DNA from: an uncultured Eubacteriales bacterium
Lineage (GTDB): Bacteria > Bacillota > Clostridia > Peptostreptococcales > Anaerovoracaceae
NCBI GenBank assembly: GCA_900542245.1
Contig: UQMQ01000033.1
Location: 1 to 19,154 of the forward strand
Length of the DNA: 19,154 nucleotides
Direction: 5' to 3'
Below, in pieces: positions 1 through 6,276 of this stretch (position 1 is the first letter of the stretch; each line of letters begins with the position of its first letter). The notes under the pieces were generated by a model. It made no database searches and was not told the DNA's origin. It saw nothing but the letters and a program-made list of their open reading frames with translations. Made by a program: the position numbers and the translations under genes.

Positions 1-44
1 TCACATCTTTTTATATCTCTTGCTTTCTGCCTTCGTTTTTTCTG

Positions 45-95
45 CAAAAAACAAAAGGAGTCTCGAAACCCGTATCCATGCGATTTCAAGACTCC
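45..95 (-). terminator. Intrinsic terminator, minus strand
   Basis: GGAGTCT (57-63) pairs perfectly with AGACTCC (89-95), and GAAA (65-68) with TTTC (84-87) extends the stem. Read on the minus strand, the hairpin is followed at once by a run rich in T (complement of the A-rich 45-56). No T tract follows on the plus strand, so it acts leftwards. Confidence 0.65.
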
Positions 96-108
96 ATTGC
101 CTTGGCAT
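45..108 (-). ncRNA. Putative short transcript: small RNA or attenuated leader
   Basis: A promoter (115-143) and an intrinsic terminator (hairpin 57-95 plus T-rich tract to about 45) on the same strand bracket roughly 64 nt with no convincing reading frame. Most of the RNA would be the hairpin itself, with a 7-bp outer stem, a 4-bp inner stem and a 15-nt loop. It could be a free-standing small RNA. It could equally be the attenuator leader of a minus-strand gene lying beyond the left edge. The sequence after the terminator (44 to 1) stays AT/purine-rich, which fits either reading. No known RNA family was recognised. Confidence 0.35.
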
Positions 109-114
109 GTTGTG

Positions 115-143
115 ATGATACACCCGATTTTGTACAAAGTCAA
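115..143 (-). promoter_or_regulatory. Minus-strand sigma-A-type promoter near left edge
   Basis: On the minus strand the hexamer TTGACT (143-138) and TATCAT (120-115) are separated by exactly 17 bp. Each matches the housekeeping consensus at five of six positions. The expected transcription start is near 108. The transcript would run left and meet an intrinsic terminator within about 10-65 nt. The promoter is divergent from the plus-strand promoter at 219-247. Confidence 0.55.
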
Positions 144-196
144 GTACTTTTTGCAATTTTTTCATGAATTTTTCTAAAATTTCTCAATATTTTTTG

Positions 197-210
197 TTAT
201 GTATACATAA
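197..210. promoter_or_regulatory. 14-bp palindrome, candidate operator between divergent promoters
   Basis: TTATGTATACATAA is a perfect 14-bp palindrome. It ends 8 bp upstream of the -35 box of the plus-strand promoter and lies 53 bp upstream of the minus-strand -35 box. Position and symmetry suit a dimeric transcription factor, but the surrounding DNA is AT-rich, so a chance palindrome is possible. Confidence 0.35.
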
Positions 211-218
211 AACATCTC

Positions 219-247
219 TTGACAAGGACAAAAACCAGTGCTATACT
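219..247 (+). promoter_or_regulatory. Strong sigma-A-type promoter for the ANTAR transcription unit
   Basis: A perfect TTGACA (219-224), a 17-bp spacer and TATACT (242-247, five of six) form a near-consensus promoter. Transcription should start near 254 and read into the structured leader, the terminator at 346-406, the broken small reading frame and the ANTAR gene. A promoter this strong followed by a terminator suggests control by premature termination rather than by initiation. Confidence 0.7.
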
Positions 248-253
248 TCTCAC

Positions 254-481
254 ATAATTTTTAATTCATCGTCTGATAAAGCATGAAAGCACCGTGCAGC
301 TGCATACAGCAGCCTGCTTTATGGCAGACCACCCATGTAGTGAGCAAAGGCGTTCATCATCGGCAGTTTCTTCTCCCTGCCGACCGTGAACACCTTTCTC
401 TTTTTTCAACATAACCTTATCGCAGCGATCACAGCTATGATAGGAATAGATAGATATAGATACAGATATTTATAGAAAGAC
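254..481 (+). promoter_or_regulatory. Structured 5' leader with potential switch
   Basis: The leader begins with a long stem. GTCTG (271-275) pairs with CAGAC (325-329) and ATAAAGCA (276-283) pairs with TGCTTTAT (315-322), with a two-base GG bulge. Inside it GCTGC (299-303) pairs with GCAGC (309-313) around a 5-nt loop. The GGCAG at 323-327 could alternatively pair with CTGCC (377-381), which is also the 3' arm of the inner terminator stem, so two mutually exclusive folds can be drawn. After the terminator, 440-475 is a GATA-rich low-complexity stretch. I did not recognise a known riboswitch, and there is no clear pair of ANTAR-type hexaloops. Confidence 0.4.
346..406 (+). terminator. Leader intrinsic terminator or attenuator
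   Basis: AAAGGCGTTCA (346-356) pairs with TGAACACCTTT (387-397) with one mismatch. Inside, CGGCAG (361-366) pairs perfectly with CTGCCG (377-382). The stem is followed by CTCTTTTTT (398-406). It lies about 92 nt into the transcript and 76 nt before the first reading frame, the usual place for an antitermination-controlled attenuator. Confidence 0.65.
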
Positions 482-501
482 ATGAAGAAAGGAGTCGCGG
501 G

Positions 502-757
502 ATAGGAAAAAATCAGAGCCGCGCACGACGATTGCCTGATCACAGGCTGCCTCGGGCAGCGCTTTATCGCTGATGGACTGGAGCAGCAGACGACTTCGCG
601 CATCGCCGACGCAAACGATCTCGCAGAGCTGCGTCCGGTCATCACCAGGTTCTGCGCGCTATTTGACTATGACGCGGATGCCCTGCTCGCAGATCCCTAC
701 ACGATCATCACACCCGACAGCCGGAATCCGTATCAGCAGCTCTATGTAGCAAACTGA
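502..757 (+). pseudogene. Unknown small protein gene with a disrupted start codon
   Basis: From 506 to 757 there is an open frame of 83 codons with coding-like, GC-rich third positions, ending in TGA at 755-757. No ATG, GTG or TTG starts it. The bases at 502-505 read ATAG, 7 nt after a good AGGAG site (490-494). Removing the A at 504 would give ATG GAA AAA ATC in frame, a normal start for an 84-residue protein. The only upstream in-frame ATG (482-484) runs into the TAG at 503-505 after seven codons. So either a one-base insertion has inactivated the gene or the base call is wrong. The predicted product is soluble, with a Cys pair near the N-terminus and a C-terminal segment rich in Asp, Tyr and Pro. 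I do not recognise the family. It shares the transcript with the ANTAR gene 51 bp downstream. Confidence 0.5.
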
Positions 758-808
758 CAACATACACAGGACAACATCGGCAGCGAGCTGCCGGAAAGGA
801 GGGAAAGA

Positions 809-1390
809 ATGACTGCAAATCGTAAATACAAACTTCTTCTACTATCTTCTTCAGACAAGCTAAACACCTCTCTGCTTTCCCTTCTTTCCGACAGTTCCTT
901 CGAGATCGTCAAGGTATCGGTGCAGGCGGAGGCGGCCAGGCGTTTTCTGGCAGCGACCTCTGTGGATATTGTCATCATCAACACACCGCTTGCCGATGAA
1001 TCCGGTCTCAGACTGGCTGCCGAGCTCTGTACGGACGGCAGCCGCGGTGTCCTCGTCTTTGTCCGCGCGGCGCATTTCGCAGAGGTCAGCCGCCGCCTCT
1101 CCCCTTACGGGATTCTTACCCTGTCTAAACCCCTCTCCAAGGAAATTGTCCTCCAGTCTCTGCTGCTCCTGTCTGCAACGCACGAACGCCTCGCCCGCGC
1201 CGAAGACGAAAAAGCGGCGCTCTCCGCAAAAATCGAAGAACTCCGCCTCATCAATCGTGCCAAATGTGTCCTCATCGATCAGCTCCGCATGAGTGAATCC
1301 GATGCCCATCACTATATTGAAAAACAGGCGATGGACCGCTGTATTTCCCGCCGCGCGATGGCGGAGAAAATTCTCTCTGCTTATCGCTGA
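809..1390 (+). CDS. ANTAR-domain RNA-binding regulator with degenerate receiver
   Basis: A 193-residue protein. Residues 1-120 resemble a CheY-like receiver and about 137-190 form an ANTAR domain, with the typical pattern of a coiled-coil helix, an alanine/lysine segment (RAKCVLIDQLRMSESDA) and the terminal AMDRCISRRAMAEKIL helix. Known ANTAR proteins (AmiR, NasR, EutV) bind nascent leader RNA and prevent transcription termination. In the receiver, the site of the phospho-acceptor Asp is Asn58 (VIINTPL) and the acidic cluster near residues 13-16 is reduced to SSSD, while Lys107 (LSKPL) is kept. It is therefore probably not controlled by ordinary phosphorylation. The start is supported by AAGGAGGG 6-7 nt upstream. 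It is transcribed from a promoter whose leader carries a terminator, so autoregulation by antitermination is plausible. Its last 119 bp overlap the 3' end of the convergent glycosyltransferase gene. Confidence 0.88.
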   Translation: MTANRKYKLLLLSSSDKLNTSLLSLLSDSSFEIVKVSVQAEAARRFLAATSVDIVIINTPLADESGLRLAAELCTDGSRGVLVFVRAAHFAEVSRRLSPYGILTLSKPLSKEIVLQSLLLLSATHERLARAEDEKAALSAKIEELRLINRAKCVLIDQLRMSESDAHHYIEKQAMDRCISRRAMAEKILSAYR

Positions 1391-2342
1391 ATTCGGTATC
1401 TATGCTGCGTTCGCGCACGATATAGACCGGTCTCTGTTTGATTTCCCAATATGCCCGCGCGAGATAGGAGCCGATTGCCTGCAGTACCAGCAGCTGCAGC
1501 CCGGACAGAAGCAGCGGCAGGCAGATGATGACATGACGTGTCTGCGGCAGCAGCAAGGTCAGCACGCTTAGGAAAACCAGCCCGGTGCCGAGCGGTCCGG
1601 CGATTTTGAGCGGCGCGTCAGAAAACGCGAAAATGCCCTGTGCCGCGTACCGCAGCAGCCCGCGCAGATTCCACTTGCTCTCACCGATGCTGCGCGCGAC
1701 ATTCTCGTACTCGATCCAGCTCGTCCGAAAACCGACATAAGCAAAGATCCCTTTCGTATAGCGATTGGATTCCCCCAGCTGCAGGATCGCGTCTGCCACG
1801 CAGCGCCGCATCATACGGAAGTCCCCTTCTCCGCTTGCGGTTTCCATGCCGGTCAGCCTGTTCCAGACTTTATAGAATCCGCGCGACAGGCAGGCGCGGA
1901 TTTTGCCTTCGCCCGCGCGGCCGCGGCGGCGCGCGCCGCACAAATCAAGAGCGCCGCCGCTGTCACGCAGGATTCGGTACATTCTGGGCAGCAGTGTCGG
2001 CGGGTGCTGCAGATCGGCGTCCATCAGCACCAGATAATCGCCGGTCGCTTCCCGCAGTCCGGCGAGCATCGCCGCCTCCTTGCCGAAGTTGCGTGAGAAG
2101 GAAAGGTAGCGCACTTGTGCAGCTTCTCGCGTGTGCGCGGCCGCCAGCTCCCGCAGCTCTTTCAGCGTACCGTCGCGGCTGCCGTCATCCACAAAAATGA
2201 TTTCATAAGAGACTTGCTCTTTTTCTGTGAGTGCTTCCATCGCTGCCGCAGTCTCTGCGTAAACGATTTCGATACACGCCTCCTCGTTATAGCACGGCAC
2301 GATGATACTGATTTTGTCAGTTCTTCTTTCTTCTATATTCAT
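1272..2342 (-). CDS. GtrB/CsbB-type polyprenyl-phosphate glycosyltransferase
   Basis: A 356-residue family 2 glycosyltransferase. The GT-A domain begins with ISIIVPCYNEE (11-21), followed by FVDDGSRDGT (50-59), the metal-binding DAD (108-110) in LMDADLQHPP, GEGDFRMMRR (171-180) and the RSIGESKWN motif (217-225). Two membrane helices follow at about 245-265 and 271-292. Members of this family transfer a sugar from a nucleotide donor to undecaprenyl phosphate on the cytoplasmic face. Start 2342 was chosen over the upstream in-frame ATG (2492) because the fold begins here and AAGGGGG precedes it by about 6 nt. It is the last gene of yfhO-gtrA-gtrB, 23 bp after gtrA. Homologues usually end soon after the VYIVRER segment (306-312). 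Here about 44 further residues, without recognisable structure, are read antisense through the ANTAR gene. Confidence 0.9.
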   Translation of the reverse strand: MNIEERRTDKISIIVPCYNEEACIEIVYAETAAAMEALTEKEQVSYEIIFVDDGSRDGTLKELRELAAAHTREAAQVRYLSFSRNFGKEAAMLAGLREATGDYLVLMDADLQHPPTLLPRMYRILRDSGGALDLCGARRRGRAGEGKIRACLSRGFYKVWNRLTGMETASGEGDFRMMRRCVADAILQLGESNRYTKGIFAYVGFRTSWIEYENVARSIGESKWNLRGLLRYAAQGIFAFSDAPLKIAGPLGTGLVFLSVLTLLLPQTRHVIICLPLLLSGLQLLVLQAIGSYLARAYWEIKQRPVYIVRERSIDTEFSDKQREFSPPSRGGKYSGPSPVFQYSDGHRIHSCGADR

Positions 2343-2365
2343 TGTATCCCCTTTTTCATGCTTTC

Positions 2366-2800
2366 TTAGATATGTTCTTCGATGCGCTTTGTTTCTCCCC
2401 CGCGAAAGATCCGCAATCTGCACGCGGCATAGTTCGCGGCAACGGTGATGATACTGACAGCGAGCTTCGCAAGCGGACTCTGCCATTGCCATACATCGAT
2501 CAGCAGATAAAGCAGCAGATTTTCCACTGCCAGCGTTGCCAGCCGCAGCCCCGCGAATTCCAAAAATTCGTGAACGATGGCACGTTCGGAATGAAATACG
2601 AGCTTACGGTTCATCACGTAGGCAAACAGGACCGCCCCCAGCCATGCCGCGGAATTGGCAGCCAGATAAACGCGGCTTTGCTGCGCCGCATCGCCTGCCG
2701 CGCCTAATAGGATAAAATAGATCAGATAATTGACGCCGGTCGTCAGACCGCCTGTAAACATGTATTTGATCAGCTGCGCGGATTGTGTGTATACTTTCAT
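2366..2800 (-). CDS. GtrA/GtcA-family membrane protein, putative lipid-linked sugar flippase
   Basis: A 144-residue protein with four predicted membrane helices, at about 11-33, 43-62, 86-104 and 109-127. It matches the GtrA family in the opening FTGGLTTGVNYLIYFILL, the central AYVMNRKLVF loop (60-69) and overall length. GtrA/GtcA proteins are thought to move undecaprenyl-phosphate-linked sugars to the outer face of the membrane for a second glycosyltransferase. The ATG at 2800 is chosen because AAGGAGG lies 8 nt upstream. The longer in-frame upstream extension is the antisense-free tail region of yfhO read in another frame and lacks membrane features. It starts 46 bp after the yfhO stop and precedes the gtrB-type gene, the partner with which it normally works. 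Confidence 0.88.
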   Translation of the reverse strand: MKVYTQSAQLIKYMFTGGLTTGVNYLIYFILLGAAGDAAQQSRVYLAANSAAWLGAVLFAYVMNRKLVFHSERAIVHEFLEFAGLRLATLAVENLLLYLLIDVWQWQSPLAKLAVSIITVAANYAACRLRIFRGGETKRIEEHI

Positions 2801-2846
2801 GCGTGTGTTCCTCCTTGTTTGGCATTTCTCCATGTGTTTCTTCGGT

Positions 2847-5800
2847 TCATCCTCCTTGCTCTCGGCTCTGCGCCGTTTCAAAAGCAGCCGCGATTGTGCT
2901 TCCGTTATCCGCGCGCTTGCGCCTCCCCGGTCGCCCTGCCCCCGCGCGCCTTTCTCCTGCTCCTGCGCGCCCTCGCCAGCCAGCTGACAATTGCAGGACA
3001 AACAGCAGCAGAGCCAGCAGACTGATGCCAAGTCCGACCCGATAGCCCGGCGGCAGGAAGTCGATTTGGAGCACATGGTTTCCCGCTGCCAGCGGCACGA
3101 CCAGAAAACCTGCCGCGCTGCGTCGTGGTCTGACACTTTCGCCGTCCACAGTCACGCTGTAGCCTGTGCGGAATGGATAGCTTGTTTCAAAAAAACCTGC
3201 GCGCCGCATGTCGATCCTGCCGCGAAACACCTCACCCCTGCCTGCATGGCTGACATCGGTATCCGGCTCCCAAACGTCGCGACTTTGCAGCACCGCTTTG
3301 AGATCCAGCAGCCGACACTGCAGATTTTGCAGAACGTATTCGTTTGTGTTCTTTTCGATATGCAGCGTCTGTGCCTCGCGCGCATCCAAAACGTAAGTAA
3401 AATGCGTGTTGCCGTTCGGATACGGCGCATTGCTGCCGGACAGCTTGTTGCGCGTGCCGTTGATGTCGATGATGATTTCCCTGCCGTTCGCCTGTGTGAC
3501 GTCAAATTCCAAAATCAGCACCTTGCCCTGCAGCCCGTTGCCGTTCGCAGCCTTAGAGACGCGAGTCGTGCCTGCGCGTGCGCCGCCGGTCTCCGCGAGG
3601 GGCTGATTCGTGACCGGACGCATTTTCCTTGCATCCACAGAGCTCTGATTCGTGACCGGACGCAATCCCCTTGCTTCTGCCGCGCGCTCGTCTCCGCTCA
3701 GATCACTGCGCAAGCACAAGCGGACCTCTGTCTTGGCGGCTGTTAGGCTGAGCGCTTCCGTCAGTTTCCTTTTTTCACGCGTGGGAATCTCCCGCAGCCT
3801 GTCGGTGAAATCCTTTTTGCTGAGCAGACGATCGGTGCCGAAAGCGATAGGCAAAGCGTCCGGATTCCTGCCGGTTACATAACCGTTTTCACGATAGATT
3901 ACCTCGTAACCGGGCGGCAGCGCGGCAACGCCCACCTCTATCTGTGCCCGCGGCTGGTTCGAGGTACTGATCCCTGCTGTCGCTTGACTTGCTGCAGCGT
4001 CTGTTTGCGCCTGCGCGGCAGCGGCAATGCCTGTTTCTTGTCCTGCCGCCGCGGCTTTGACCGTCACGTACCGCACGCCCATCAGGGTGTTGAAGATCGG
4101 ATTTTTGCCGGGTACCAACGCGACCCGGTTGCGGGCAGGGATCGCGTTGCCTGCCATATCGTAAAAGAACGCGGCATAGCCTTGCTGCGTCATCGAGGAA
4201 TACATCGAGGTTCGCTGCATCTGCGGCAGCGGCGCGTAATTGCTCATTTTGTAGCCCTCGCTGAGAATTTCCCAACGTGCGCTTTGCAGCTTGTCCGCTT
4301 CTGCCTGCTCGATGCGCTGCTGTGCGCCTTTGAGCGCCTGCCTCACCGTACTGAAGTTGATCTGCGCCTGCTCCACATAGCCCGCCTTCATCTGCAAGGT
4401 CCAGGATACAACGCAAGGTAGCAAAAGGAGCAAGGCGATACACCGGGTTCTCACAGATGTTTTTTTCGCTGGTCCTGCTGTGAAAACGCGTTTCATGCCC
4501 GCGCGGCGCATCCACAAAACCCAGCCCATCATCAGCAGCCAGTCGAGCAAAATCCAACCCAGCAAAAGCAGCCAATCAATCAGCAAAAGCCTGTTTGTCA
4601 GGATGCTGCCGCTTTCTGCGCAGGCAGCCGCCCATGGAACCAGACACAACGCGCCTGCCCAAAGCGGCGGTTTTTCGCTTCCCTGCAGGAAGGCGCAAAG
4701 AACCTGTGCGCAGAGCAGCAGCATCGGCAGCAGGAACGGAATCAGAATCTTCCCTCTGGCATAGAGCAGACCGTTCAGCAGCAGGCTGACTGCCGGAATC
4801 GTAACAATCGCAAGCATACAGATCGCGAGGAAACGGGTCTTTCGCTGCGCCAAGGCGGTCAGCAGGCAATACAGACTGATCAGTGTAAGCCCCATCCCAT
4901 ATGGCGTGTACAGCATACCCTCCAACGTCAGATCCAGCAGCTTCAGCTGCGCGGCAAAGACACCACCGTCCTTGCTGCCGGACAAAATATCCAGTCCGGT
5001 CGGCAGCAGCAGCACCGCGCACAAACCGATCGAAAGACAGACGCAGCCCGCGAGCCGCAGCACAAAGCTTTTTGCTCGTTTTTCGCATTTCGTACTGCTC
5101 TCACTGCGCCGCAGCTTCCCTGCGCACGCCGGACTCCCGCTAGCGCGCGCACCGCGAAGCTCGCACACCTGTGCCTGTGCAGGATCGCCGCGCATTGCGC
5201 CGATCGGCTCGCTCGTGCCGCGCATATCAGCTATCGCCCTGCACGTGCCGCGCATCCCCCGCACCCAATCGATCGCGTAGATGCCGCAGACGGCCAGACA
5301 GCTGATGCTGTAATAGAAGCTGTGCAGATAAACCAGACTCAAGCCGCCTGTCACAAGCCACGCGCCTTTCCCCTGCTCTGCCATCCGGTCGATACCGATG
5401 AGCGTCAGAATCAGAAACGGCAGATAATTGACGAACATCAACTGGTTGTGCGCGTGGAAGAGGCAGGTTGCCGCCGCATACAGCGCCGCAGCGAAAGCCG
5501 CCGCACACGCCCCGGATGGTTCGCCGCGCAGTCTGCGGTGCAGCCACCAAAACAGCAGATTCGTGCCGAGGACGATGCCCGCCAGACTGTAGCCTGCCAA
5601 AAGGTATTCCATCCCGACCTGCGGGAACAGACAGCCAAGCAGTATGTCCGGCCGCAGCAGACCGTAGTAGGCAAAGTCATAGACCGAGCTGCCGCCGCCC
5701 AAATGCAGATACAACGGAAGCAGCCTGCCGGAATCCAGCATCGCGCTGCGCAGCGTCTCGGCCAGCGGCAGATGCTGACTGAGCCAGTCCGAACCATAGC

Positions 5801-6035
5801 CGAAGAATTCCCCGCGCACCGCCGCAGGTCCCAATGCCAGAAGCAGTGCGAGGCAACTTAGCAGAAGATGCGCCGCGCGGATTCCTCTGCTTCCGCACTG
5901 CCCACGTATCGTCCTTTCACAGCCCGCCTTGTCCGTCAGCCTGCCCGGCAGCCTGATGCCTTCCCTTCCTATTTTCATGTCCGCGCTCGCCCGCGCCGCT
6001 TTCATACGCCCTGTTCTCCTTGCCGCACCCTGCAT
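2847..6035 (-). CDS. yfhO: YfhO-family polytopic membrane glycosyltransferase
   Basis: A 1062-residue protein with a long run of membrane helices in the N-terminal half, a large extracytoplasmic region (about 570-1000) and a final helix near 1010-1030, as in the YfhO family. The segment after the first helix (GYGSDWLSQHLP, 79-90) and the YLHSFYYSISC segment (236-246) match conserved family loops, the former with the acidic residue typical of GT-C enzymes. In Bacillus subtilis and Listeria, YfhO-type proteins take sugar from a lipid carrier made by CsbB and flipped by GtcA and add it to lipoteichoic acid. The two downstream genes are those partners. Start 6035 has AAGGAG 5 nt upstream. It is longer than usual (about 850-900 residues) because of a basic N-terminal extension of about 50 residues and two low-complexity expansions (about 258-320 and 760-810), each built from short in-frame repeats. 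The exact acceptor is unknown. Confidence 0.88.
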   Translation of the reverse strand: MQGAARRTGRMKAARASADMKIGREGIRLPGRLTDKAGCERTIRGQCGSRGIRAAHLLLSCLALLLALGPAAVRGEFFGYGSDWLSQHLPLAETLRSAMLDSGRLLPLYLHLGGGSSVYDFAYYGLLRPDILLGCLFPQVGMEYLLAGYSLAGIVLGTNLLFWWLHRRLRGEPSGACAAAFAAALYAAATCLFHAHNQLMFVNYLPFLILTLIGIDRMAEQGKGAWLVTGGLSLVYLHSFYYSISCLAVCGIYAIDWVRGMRGTCRAIADMRGTSEPIGAMRGDPAQAQVCELRGARASGSPACAGKLRRSESSTKCEKRAKSFVLRLAGCVCLSIGLCAVLLLPTGLDILSGSKDGGVFAAQLKLLDLTLEGMLYTPYGMGLTLISLYCLLTALAQRKTRFLAICMLAIVTIPAVSLLLNGLLYARGKILIPFLLPMLLLCAQVLCAFLQGSEKPPLWAGALCLVPWAAACAESGSILTNRLLLIDWLLLLGWILLDWLLMMGWVLWMRRAGMKRVFTAGPAKKTSVRTRCIALLLLLPCVVSWTLQMKAGYVEQAQINFSTVRQALKGAQQRIEQAEADKLQSARWEILSEGYKMSNYAPLPQMQRTSMYSSMTQQGYAAFFYDMAGNAIPARNRVALVPGKNPIFNTLMGVRYVTVKAAAAGQETGIAAAAQAQTDAAASQATAGISTSNQPRAQIEVGVAALPPGYEVIYRENGYVTGRNPDALPIAFGTDRLLSKKDFTDRLREIPTREKRKLTEALSLTAAKTEVRLCLRSDLSGDERAAEARGLRPVTNQSSVDARKMRPVTNQPLAETGGARAGTTRVSKAANGNGLQGKVLILEFDVTQANGREIIIDINGTRNKLSGSNAPYPNGNTHFTYVLDAREAQTLHIEKNTNEYVLQNLQCRLLDLKAVLQSRDVWEPDTDVSHAGRGEVFRGRIDMRRAGFFETSYPFRTGYSVTVDGESVRPRRSAAGFLVVPLAAGNHVLQIDFLPPGYRVGLGISLLALLLFVLQLSAGWRGRAGAGERRAGAGRPGRRKRADNGSTIAAAFETAQSREQGG
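3603..3664. repeat. 42-bp-period in-frame duplication inside yfhO
   Basis: An identical 20-bp block occurs at 3603-3622 and 3645-3664, with partial similarity in between. The 42-bp period equals 14 codons, giving two copies of a basic R-x-x-R-P-V-T-N-Q type peptide. It lies in the extracytoplasmic part of YfhO. Confidence 0.7.
5186..5255. repeat. 30-bp-period in-frame minisatellite inside yfhO
   Basis: The block GCCGCGCAT recurs at about 5187-5195, 5217-5225 and 5247-5255, exactly 30 bp apart. In the protein it yields MRGT/MRGT/MRGD starting at residues 261, 271 and 281, a 10-residue period in a loop between membrane helices. The remainder of each unit has diverged. Confidence 0.65.
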
Positions 6036-6073
6036 GTTTTCTCCTTATCGACCAAATGGATTTCTTCAATAAC

Positions 6074-6111
6074 AAACCCCATTCTAAGACAAGCATCTTA
6101 AAATGGGGTTT
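6074..6111 (-). terminator. Hairpin downstream of MNT/HEPN remnant, probable terminator
   Basis: AAACCCCATT (6074-6083) pairs perfectly with AATGGGGTTT (6102-6111), and TAAGA (6085-6089) with TCTTA (6096-6100) continues the stem inside. On the minus strand it lies 43 bp after the HEPN remnant stop, and the distal arm ends in TTT followed by a moderately T-rich GTTATTG. A T-richer stretch follows on the plus strand. It overlaps the predicted -10 of the yfhO promoter, so it may also act as an operator. Confidence 0.45.
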
Positions 6112-6146
6112 CTATTTCTTTTAAGTATTTCTTAATTGTTTCTTAA
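6081..6146 (-). promoter_or_regulatory. yfhO operon promoter with TTAAGA direct repeats
   Basis: On the minus strand, TTAAGA (6146-6141), TTAAGA (6135-6130) and a degenerate TTAAAA (6124-6119) are each separated by 5 bp, an 11-bp period. Downstream, TAGAAT (6086-6081) is a five-of-six -10 box, and no -35 consensus lies 17 bp before it. The nearest repeat is 32 bp from the -10 box. The same repeat stands 31 bp from the -10 box of the VanR-like gene (8665-8718). Tandem hexamers with 11-bp spacing are typical sites for OmpR/PhoB-family regulators. Predicted transcription start is near 6074, giving a leader of about 40 nt. Confidence 0.5.
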
Positions 6147-6153
6147 TCCTAGA

Positions 6154-6276
6154 TCAGATTGAAAGCAGCTGCCCTCTTAACTTCTCCAAATCTGTTTCAA
6201 TAATTTCCCAGACGAGTTTTAAGTTTACACCATCATAATCATGAATGATCCGATTGCGCAATCCTCTATTTTTCAT
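6154..6276 (-). pseudogene. 3' remnant of a HEPN (HepT-like) toxin gene
   Basis: This 40-codon frame encodes only the C-terminal end of a HEPN domain. It keeps the complete Rx4HxY motif (Arg7, His12, Tyr14 in GLRNRIIHDYDG), the ribonuclease active site of HepT toxins, followed by the usual VNLKLVWEIIETDLEKLRGQL helix. Full-length relatives are about 105-115 residues, so the first three helices are missing. The possible ATG (6276) overlaps the end of the MNT gene by 11 bp, and the toxin homology begins just beyond the MNT stop. This fits an internal deletion that joined the MNT end to the middle of the HEPN gene. No plausible ribosome binding site of its own is visible. It is almost certainly inactive as a toxin. 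Confidence 0.7.

Noticed and set aside
254..410. A known riboswitch or classical dual-hexaloop ANTAR target in the leader
   Set aside because: The stems are clear, but the loops do not show the A-at-1, G-at-4 hexaloops, and no known riboswitch core was recognised.
482..757. Amber readthrough (for example pyrrolysine) in a frame starting at ATG 482
   Set aside because: The AGGAG site lies after that ATG and 7 nt before ATAG, so a damaged ATG explains the TAG better. No pyrrolysine genes are in view.
2801..3136. A longer gtrA start reaching 3136
   Set aside because: The extra residues are the yfhO 3' region in another frame, and the strong AAGGAGG stands just before 2800.
2991..3746. Long plus-strand open frames opposite yfhO
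   Set aside because: They mirror the GC-rich codons of yfhO, have no ribosome binding site and no recognisable domain. The membrane-protein frame on the minus strand is clearly the real one.
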